Assembly (NCBI RefSeq): GCF_022179245.1
Contig: NZ_BPQM01000032.1
Coordinates: forward strand, 1 to 38,113
Direction: 5' to 3'
Length of the DNA: 38,113 bases
From: Methylobacterium gregans
GTDB taxonomy: Bacteria > Pseudomonadota > Alphaproteobacteria > Rhizobiales > Beijerinckiaceae
The translations under genes were made by a program, and so were the position numbers. The notes under the pieces were generated by a model. It worked only from the letters and a program-made list of their open reading frames with translations, searched no databases and was not told the origin of the DNA. Positions 33,506 through 38,113 of the stretch are shown here, piece after piece. Numbering within the stretch: position 1 is the first letter of the stretch; each line of letters begins with the position of its first letter.

Positions 33506-33826
33506 ATGACAGAGATCGTCGCCAGCGCCATTCTGACAGCGGCAGCGGCGCTCGGCTGTGTGCGCTTGGGTGAACTCTTTAAGGGCAGGCCGAAAGCGAC
33601 CCCCTTCGGCCGAGTCTCCACCACTGTAGGAGTGACAGTGTTCCTGACTGCAGCTGGCCGCATGTTCGAACGCGGCGGACTCGCGGCTGCCGGGTTGCTC
33701 CTGCTACTCGCGTGGCTGGTTCATGACATCGTACGGCGTCATCATCCATCCGAGCGTATCGTTTCGATCTGTACCTGGCTCAGCCTTGGTATGCTGGTCA
33801 GCTCCATCGCCCTCGAACGAGGCTGA
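33506..33826 (+). CDS. Small integral membrane protein, three helices, 106 aa
   Basis: Three hydrophobic segments are visible: about 4-22 (IVASAILTAAAALGCVRLG), about 38-75 (VGVTVFLTAAG, then LAAAGLLLLLAWLVHDIV), and 87-103 (ICTWLSLGMLVSSIAL). Charged loops (FKGRPKATPFGR; RRHHPSER) separate them. I do not recognise a family. GC-rich third positions and a continuous frame support coding. It is divergent from the HPP-family gene with a 189-bp shared region, so the two may be co-regulated membrane proteins. Confidence 0.65.
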   Translation: MTEIVASAILTAAAALGCVRLGELFKGRPKATPFGRVSTTVGVTVFLTAAGRMFERGGLAAAGLLLLLAWLVHDIVRRHHPSERIVSICTWLSLGMLVSSIALERG

Positions 33827-34049
33827 GCCCGGCGCCTTAGGTCGCGGAGCTTGCCAGGCCTAGGCTCTCGACGCCGGACCGCCAGGTGTAGAGGCCGGAG
33901 GTCGGGACGGGGGCGAGGTGCGCGAACATTCCGGCCTTGTGGGCCGGTTGGGTTGCCGGAGCCATGCCTGTTCACCCAATCCCAACCTGCAAGCCGCAAG
34001 GAAGCACCCGCCGCGGCCGTGTCGTGTTCCGGGCCGCGTGGGAGGCACG

Positions 34050-34244
34050 ATGACCGAGCGAGACGCGGGCTACGTCCAGGCGCTGGATCGGATGGTGGCG
34101 CACTGCCGCCGGCTGATGCTGGACCGCGAGACCCTGCCAGAGGGCCGCGAGGAGCACCGAGCGCTCATCGACTATATGGAAGGGCAGATCGAGCGGATGC
34201 AGGAGCGGGCCGACGCGGCAGGTGAGCTGCGTGAGGCCTGCTGA
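34050..34244 (+). CDS. Small coiled-coil-like protein, 64 aa
   Basis: ATG 34050 follows GGAGG at the proper distance, which sets the start within a longer frame. The protein is highly charged and helical (ALDRMVAHCRRLMLDRETLP, then YMEGQIERMQERADAAGELR). No domain is recognised. It is typical of short orphan proteins found near regulatory or stress genes in Methylobacterium, but nothing in the sequence gives a role. Confidence 0.65.
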   Translation: MTERDAGYVQALDRMVAHCRRLMLDRETLPEGREEHRALIDYMEGQIERMQERADAAGELREAC

Positions 34245-34582
34245 ATAACTTTGAGGCGGCACGGTTCTGCCGGCAACCCACCTCTGCGGGACTCAGCCTC
34301 CACCCCCGCCACTTCCGCCTGCCCCGGGACCGCCGAGATTGCCGTCCCTGTTCGGCGTATTCCAATGGATGATGCTGTCGCTTAGCGGAAGCCGAATGCA
34401 GACATGACATGAGCTGGCTAGATAGCACTGGGGCCACGGAGCTTCCTGCTGATAATGCCCTGAGCATCTGCCGCACGAAGTCAGAGGCCGTTTGGAACGG
34501 ATGGATCGGGCAACTACCTCTGCTCAGTAGCCGATGCGTAGGCCTCTGGCGCTGCGCATCGACCTGGGTTCAGAGCGCGGCG
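34245..34582. other. 338-bp interval without a supported gene
   Basis: Short frames only. The interval ends where the minus-strand 304-aa gene stops; nothing else can be supported. Confidence 0.4.
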
Positions 34583-35497
34583 TTAGGCCCCAGATGCCGT
34601 GGGACCGCAGTGGTCCGCCGCTCGCCGGTTGCGCGGCCCCTCCGGATCCAAGGCATCTGCGTAGTGGCGGTCCAGGACGCCCGAGAACAGTGCGTTGACG
34701 CCTGCCCGCACGGAGGCGGGATAGCGCTGGCGGTACAATGCCAAGCGGGCGTAGAAGCTGCGCGGCCGCTCCAGGGCCGCCCCTCGGCCGAAGCCGCACA
34801 GCGTCGGCTTGAGGTGGCTGAGCACGGCAAACAGCACCGCTTCGGCGTCGTAGTCGCGGACTTCGACGATGAGCCGGTGCAGGCCCCGCAGCCCGAAGGT
34901 AGAGCAGGTCTGGTTCTCCGTCGCTGTGTCGCCGACCCGCCGGTGCAGGCGCCAGGCGAGCTGGCGCTGTGCATAGTCCAGGAGCTGCCGTTTGGCAGCC
35001 GAACCGGCCGTCGGATCGCCTTCAATGAGGCCGACGCAGAGGTCGGACAGGAGTGTGCCGTAGAAGCCGTGCTCGCGCACCGCTGGCGGCGCGAGTACCT
35101 CGTGGTCGACGCAGCCGTCGATGTCGTGCTGGACGAAGCGCGCCAGGGTCTGGGCGTAGGCAAGCATCAGCTCGATGCGGTCGAGAGTCTCACGCAGATC
35201 CGGCGGGGCGGTGTCGGCGGCCAATACGGCGTCGATATGCGGGCGAAGGCTGTCGACCGCCGAATAGAGGCCGGAGCGTAGGCCGATGATGGCCGCCTCC
35301 TGTTGCCGGCGGGTAGCCAGACGGTCCGACCGGAGTGACAGCTCGGCACTAGGTGATGAATTCGAGAGGGTCGACGATGCAGAGGCGCCATCGGTGAAGC
35401 TCGGACGTTCATTGGACGTGCCAAAACCATTGATGGGCAGCTCATGTGTATGAGGATGGCCGCTCTGAATCAGGGTAGATAGTGAATGGCTGGGCAT
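34583..35497 (-). CDS. Hypothetical protein, 304 aa, no recognised domain
   Basis: The first 60 residues are Ser/Thr-rich and probably disordered. The remaining 240 are helical with regularly placed aromatic and Arg residues (EAAIIGLRSGLYSAVDSLRP, FVQHDIDGCVDHEVLAPP, LLDYAQRQLAWRLHRRVGD, GLRGLHRLIVEVRDYDAEAV). There is no signal peptide or membrane helix, so it is probably cytosolic. I do not recognise the family, although the helical array resembles a regulatory or scaffold domain. The gene stands alone, with an AT-rich upstream region (35520-35610) that fits a promoter. Start 35497 is the only long one; a shorter start beyond the Ser-rich segment is possible. Confidence 0.7.
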   Translation of the reverse strand: MPSHSLSTLIQSGHPHTHELPINGFGTSNERPSFTDGASASSTLSNSSPSAELSLRSDRLATRRQQEAAIIGLRSGLYSAVDSLRPHIDAVLAADTAPPDLRETLDRIELMLAYAQTLARFVQHDIDGCVDHEVLAPPAVREHGFYGTLLSDLCVGLIEGDPTAGSAAKRQLLDYAQRQLAWRLHRRVGDTATENQTCSTFGLRGLHRLIVEVRDYDAEAVLFAVLSHLKPTLCGFGRGAALERPRSFYARLALYRQRYPASVRAGVNALFSGVLDRHYADALDPEGPRNRRAADHCGPTASGA

Positions 35498-36710
35498 TGG
35501 CTTGGCTTCTCGCTAAGACCGGTTTTGACGGCGCAGACGTTGTGAGAGACATAACATAATCAGACAAGTTTTTCGCTTTATCTGTGTCTCAGCCAATTTC
35601 TATTTCAATACGTTGTGCACAGATTAGGGCGCGCCTAATAGAAATGGCAAATCAAGCGGCCGAGGTGCGGCGTTGGGTTTTGTCTCCCCCTTCGTCCGTA
35701 AGGTAGTGTTGTTTATCGCCTGCTCAAGGCAGTAGCCATGTACACGAAGGAGACTGTCACAAAATCTTACATTGTTCAGTTCGGTGGCCGGGGCGGCAGG
35801 CAGGAATATGCATCGCAGGGCGTGGCGGTTCAGGCCTTCCCTGCGCTAGCGATGTCGTCGTTGCTGGTCCGCCCAGCCCGCCGCGCCCGTCTGCGGATCA
35901 CGGCGGGTTTTCCGGAGGGATGAGGTGGACGCGGCCTGCTGGCATGGCCTGACCGACGTACGGATGCCCTTTTCCGTTCCGGCATCAGCCATCACCCTGT
36001 CTTCGGGACCGTTGGGTTCGAAGCGAGCCGGCGCCCGTGAACCGGTCTGGAGCAGCGGCATCTGGTTTGGGGTGCAGTCGGATATTGCGCTAAGGCCTTG
36101 TCAGCCTCGCGAACTCCGTAGCCTGGGGCAGTGTTCTTAGAGGGTTTACGGGAGTGAATGATGGCAGAGGTGAGTTAGTTATGCCGTACGTTCGAGCTTA
36201 GATACGTGGTGAGTTGGATGTTTTTGTTGATATAATTTATCGTCAAGTGCTTTTCTACCAATTACAAAAATAAATCATCCTGCGGGCGTAGGGTTTGCGA
36301 TCTTGCATTGAAATGACGGCAGCCCCATCGCACAACGATACCCGTGGAACGCAGCAATCATGGGGACAGCATGCGCCACGGTCCATTAGCACGGGGGGCT
36401 TGGCCCAGGCGTGTGGAGGCAGAGAAGGGTGCCGACGAAGGGCATGCTCCGGCTCCGAGTTCGAGTCGATGGCCACCGACGCCGACGTAATGGCCCGGCC
36501 CGGCGGCCGGTATAGCGGCGGGGGCCATATAGTCGGCCCCCCCGTCTCTCGACCCGATCGCTGCTAGACCGGGACGAGTCAGGCCTTGAACGGGCGATTG
36601 AGGTGCCGCCGCTTCGAGGGACGCGGCGCCGAAATGATGGCTCGGAAATGGACGCCCGGTATCGTGCGCCGCCGTGCCAAGCCAAGCTTTGCGCAGGATC
36701 TAAGACCAAC
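35498..36710. other. 1.2-kb interval without a convincing gene, partly AT-rich
   Basis: Base composition falls well below the window average at 35520-35760 and 36130-36300, where TATAAT occurs near 36231. A 17-bp palindrome (ATTAGG-GCGCG-CCTAAT, 35623-35639) is present. One frame from 35738 (MYTKETVTKSYIVQFGG) starts well but soon looks non-coding. The stretch may be the decayed edge of an acquired segment, since plasmid/ICE-type genes follow. Confidence 0.4.
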
Positions 36711-37103
36711 CTACGCTCTGATACGCCCAATCACCCGGGCCGCAGCAGCATAGGTGGAAAGCGGCCGGTCAGGCACGAAGGCGACATCGCGCTCCACCGG
36801 TAGCCCGAGCCTGCCACGCAATGCTGCCAACTCGGCCAAGCTGACGTAGCCGAGTTCGGGCTCGCCTAGGCCAAGGTCGCACAACCCGAAAGCCCGGTCC
36901 GGATCGGTCGGGTTGATCTCGGTCAGCAGCCAGGTCGCGGCGGCGTCAGGGGTGAAGAGCTTGACGACCGGAGCTGGGTCGATCTCGGCACCGGCAGCGG
37001 TTGAGGCACCGTTGGCAAGGAGGGCCTCGCGGTCCTCGACGGTGAGGAGGTCGGGTGCGGGCAGGTGCGGCAGACGTGATGTAGAACGGCAGCTGGATGG
37101 CAT
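36711..37103 (-). CDS. DUF2958 domain-containing protein, 130 aa
   Basis: A single DUF2958 domain: LLTVEDREALLANG, PAPVVKLFTPDAAATWLLTE, then AFGLCDLGLGEPELGYVSLA and LRGRLGLPVERDVAFVPDRP. The family is uncharacterised and typical of plasmid and integrative-conjugative-element backbones, where it sits with other DUFs and ParB-like genes. The start at 37103 (MPSSCRSTSRL) is preferred over 37166 because GAGG lies about eight bases upstream. It is the first gene of the segment at the right edge that looks element-derived. Confidence 0.88.
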   Translation of the reverse strand: MPSSCRSTSRLPHLPAPDLLTVEDREALLANGASTAAGAEIDPAPVVKLFTPDAAATWLLTEINPTDPDRAFGLCDLGLGEPELGYVSLAELAALRGRLGLPVERDVAFVPDRPLSTYAAAARVIGRIRA

Positions 37104-37426
37104 GGTGGCCTCGGTAGGGTCGGCCGCAGAGCCTGCGGTCGACACTGCATTCGAACTGAAATGCACGAAGTTCAGAGGATCGAGATCGAGAGCGGGGCCG
37201 GGCGTAGCAGTGAGCTGGTGTTGATCGCACCCAACCGGAGTGGGCCTGAACCTAACCGGCTGACCTCAGCTCCGATGTGGTCCTGTGTGGCCAAAATCGG
37301 CGCTCCATGGCGGCTGTGATTGCGCCCGCGCCGATCCACGTCTCCGTGACTTGGGGCTCGTGAGGCCGTCCTTGGCGATTTTGTAGGGCAATGCTGCGTC
37401 GCCGCTATGAGGCGCGGCCCTGAAGA
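37104..37426. other. 323-bp interval without a supported gene
   Basis: This is the upstream region of the DUF2958 gene and downstream of the 146-aa gene. No clear frame or strong hairpin was found. Confidence 0.4.
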
Positions 37427-37867
37427 TCAGCGCTCCAGATCCTTCAGCTGATGAAGGTCGGCAAAGAGGGCACGCAGATGGGCACCGGGGAAGGCGGTGC
37501 TGTCGCTCGGCCCGGCCTCGCTCAAAGCAATCAGCACGCCGACTTTGATGGCCAGGTCGATGAGGTCGGTGGCCGGAGCGAGCAGCAGGCGCACGGCAGT
37601 ATCGTCAATGCGGGCTGCCAAAGCATCGTCCCGCGCCTTCACGGCAGCGAGCCTGTCGGAGCGGACGAAGCGGCGGTGACGCAGGAAAGCGGCCTCGACC
37701 TTATCTCGGACCATGAAGGTCGTAGCCTGGGCATTCAGCAGGCTCGACAGCTCGGCGAGAGCCCGCTGGACCGATGAAGCGGCTATACCGGTCGTGGGGC
37801 GCAGCGCTGGGTAGGTGCCGCCGAGATCGGCGAGCACCCGGCGGGAAGGCGGCGGCAGCGCGTTCAT
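37427..37867 (-). CDS. Hypothetical protein, 146 aa, element-associated
   Basis: A helical cytosolic protein (SSVQRALAELSSLLNAQATT, FLRHRRFVRSDRLAAVKARD, LLAPATDLIDLAIKVGVLIA) without recognised domain. Its ATG (37865-37867) overlaps the stop codon of the upstream gene in an ATGA arrangement, so the two are translationally coupled. With the DUF2958 gene on the same strand it probably belongs to a plasmid or integrative-element gene block. Function unknown. Confidence 0.7.
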   Translation of the reverse strand: MNALPPPSRRVLADLGGTYPALRPTTGIAASSVQRALAELSSLLNAQATTFMVRDKVEAAFLRHRRFVRSDRLAAVKARDDALAARIDDTAVRLLLAPATDLIDLAIKVGVLIALSEAGPSDSTAFPGAHLRALFADLHQLKDLER

Positions 37868-38112
37868 GCCTGGGCCTGAACCTGGCTCTGGCCGACGCCC
37901 CGCTTCAGCGCGCCGGCACGGTTCCGAGACATGCTCGCCGTTGCTGCGGGCTTGGCCCGAGCACGATCGGACGCAGCCGCCTCCGAAACCTGTTCGGGGT
38001 TCGCCCAGTCTGGCCCGGCGGCCGAGGCAGCTTTGCCCGCAAGGCGTCGAGGAGCTGGCGGCGCCGGCATGGCCTGCGTGAGGACGAAGCGGGCGACGCG
38101 GCCGAGATCGAG
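37864..38112 (-). CDS. Hypothetical protein, C-terminal part (runs off right edge)
   Basis: The frame is open from the window edge (LDLGRVARFVLTQAMPAPPA) to a stop at 37864. The visible 82 residues are Ala/Pro/Arg-rich and probably disordered, ending GVGQSQVQAQA. An internal ATG at 38070 exists, but the sequence before it is still coding-like, so the true start is likely outside the window. The stop overlaps the start of the 146-aa gene (ATGA), showing a common operon. No domain is visible. Confidence 0.55.
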   Translation of the reverse strand, partial: LDLGRVARFVLTQAMPAPPAPRRLAGKAASAAGPDWANPEQVSEAAASDRARAKPAATASMSRNRAGALKRGVGQSQVQAQA

Positions 38113-38113
38113 G

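Noticed and set aside
35755..35761. TGTCACA box resembling an ECF41 -35 element
   Set aside because: No CGTC at 15-18 bases downstream, so it is not a promoter of that type.
35738..35923. 61-aa frame beginning MYTKETVTKS
   Set aside because: The first 25 residues look plausible, but the rest is Arg/Ala shadow-like and there is no ribosome binding site.

Overview
The window is GC-rich chromosomal or megaplasmid DNA of an alphaproteobacterium, most likely Methylobacterium/Methylorubrum. This rests on base composition, on many small orphan proteins of a kind I associate with that genus, and on enzyme families common there. No rRNA, tRNA or CRISPR was seen. Genus is an inference and no database was consulted.

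Layout. (1) 1-2.5 kb: a partial conserved hypothetical gene at the left edge, two small exported proteins, a one-pass membrane protein and a divergent Xre-type repressor. (2) 2.75-4.12 kb: an apparently intact IS110-family element of the IS1111 type, with 11-bp subterminal inverted repeats and a 3' non-coding stretch that probably holds its guide RNA. (3) 4.3-8.3 kb: an ECF41 sigma-factor module with an AhpD-like carboxymuconolactone decarboxylase, an NmrA-like NAD(P)-binding protein, an exported cupin, the ECF41 sigma factor with its fused SnoaL-like domain, and a second SDR. Two near-consensus ECF41 promoters precede the first two genes. (4) 8.4-8.8 kb: a 0.4-kb internally deleted IS3-family relic that keeps both ends.

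(5) 8.9-25.6 kb: an accessory redox and hydrolase region built from LysR regulators next to, and often divergent from, an enzyme gene. It holds SDR/LysR, SDR/LysR, an alpha/beta hydrolase, pirin/LysR, then a co-directional run (YcaC-like hydrolase, glutathione transferase, a 687-aa PNPOx-ferredoxin reductase-[2Fe-2S] fusion, an NTF2-like protein, a small orphan, LysR). An exported epoxide-hydrolase-like enzyme, another SDR and a TehA/SLAC1 channel follow. Similar short motifs recur upstream of several of these genes. Two gene stumps, of a chloroperoxidase-like hydrolase and of a flavin amine oxidase, lie between modules. The enzyme content suggests inducible handling of reactive or electrophilic small molecules, but no substrate can be named.

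(6) 26-31.2 kb: small orphan proteins, then a graveyard of signalling and mobile genes: a serine recombinase lacking its N-terminus, a response-regulator stump, a hybrid histidine kinase broken by one frameshift and two in-frame stops, and an HWE-kinase stump on the opposite strand. (7) 31.6-35.5 kb: small proteins, an HPP-family membrane protein with CBS domains, a three-helix membrane protein and an unrecognised 304-aa protein. (8) 35.5-38.1 kb: about 1.2 kb without convincing genes, AT-richer in places, then a DUF2958 gene and two overlapping orphan genes. These resemble the start of a plasmid or integrative-element backbone that continues past the right edge.
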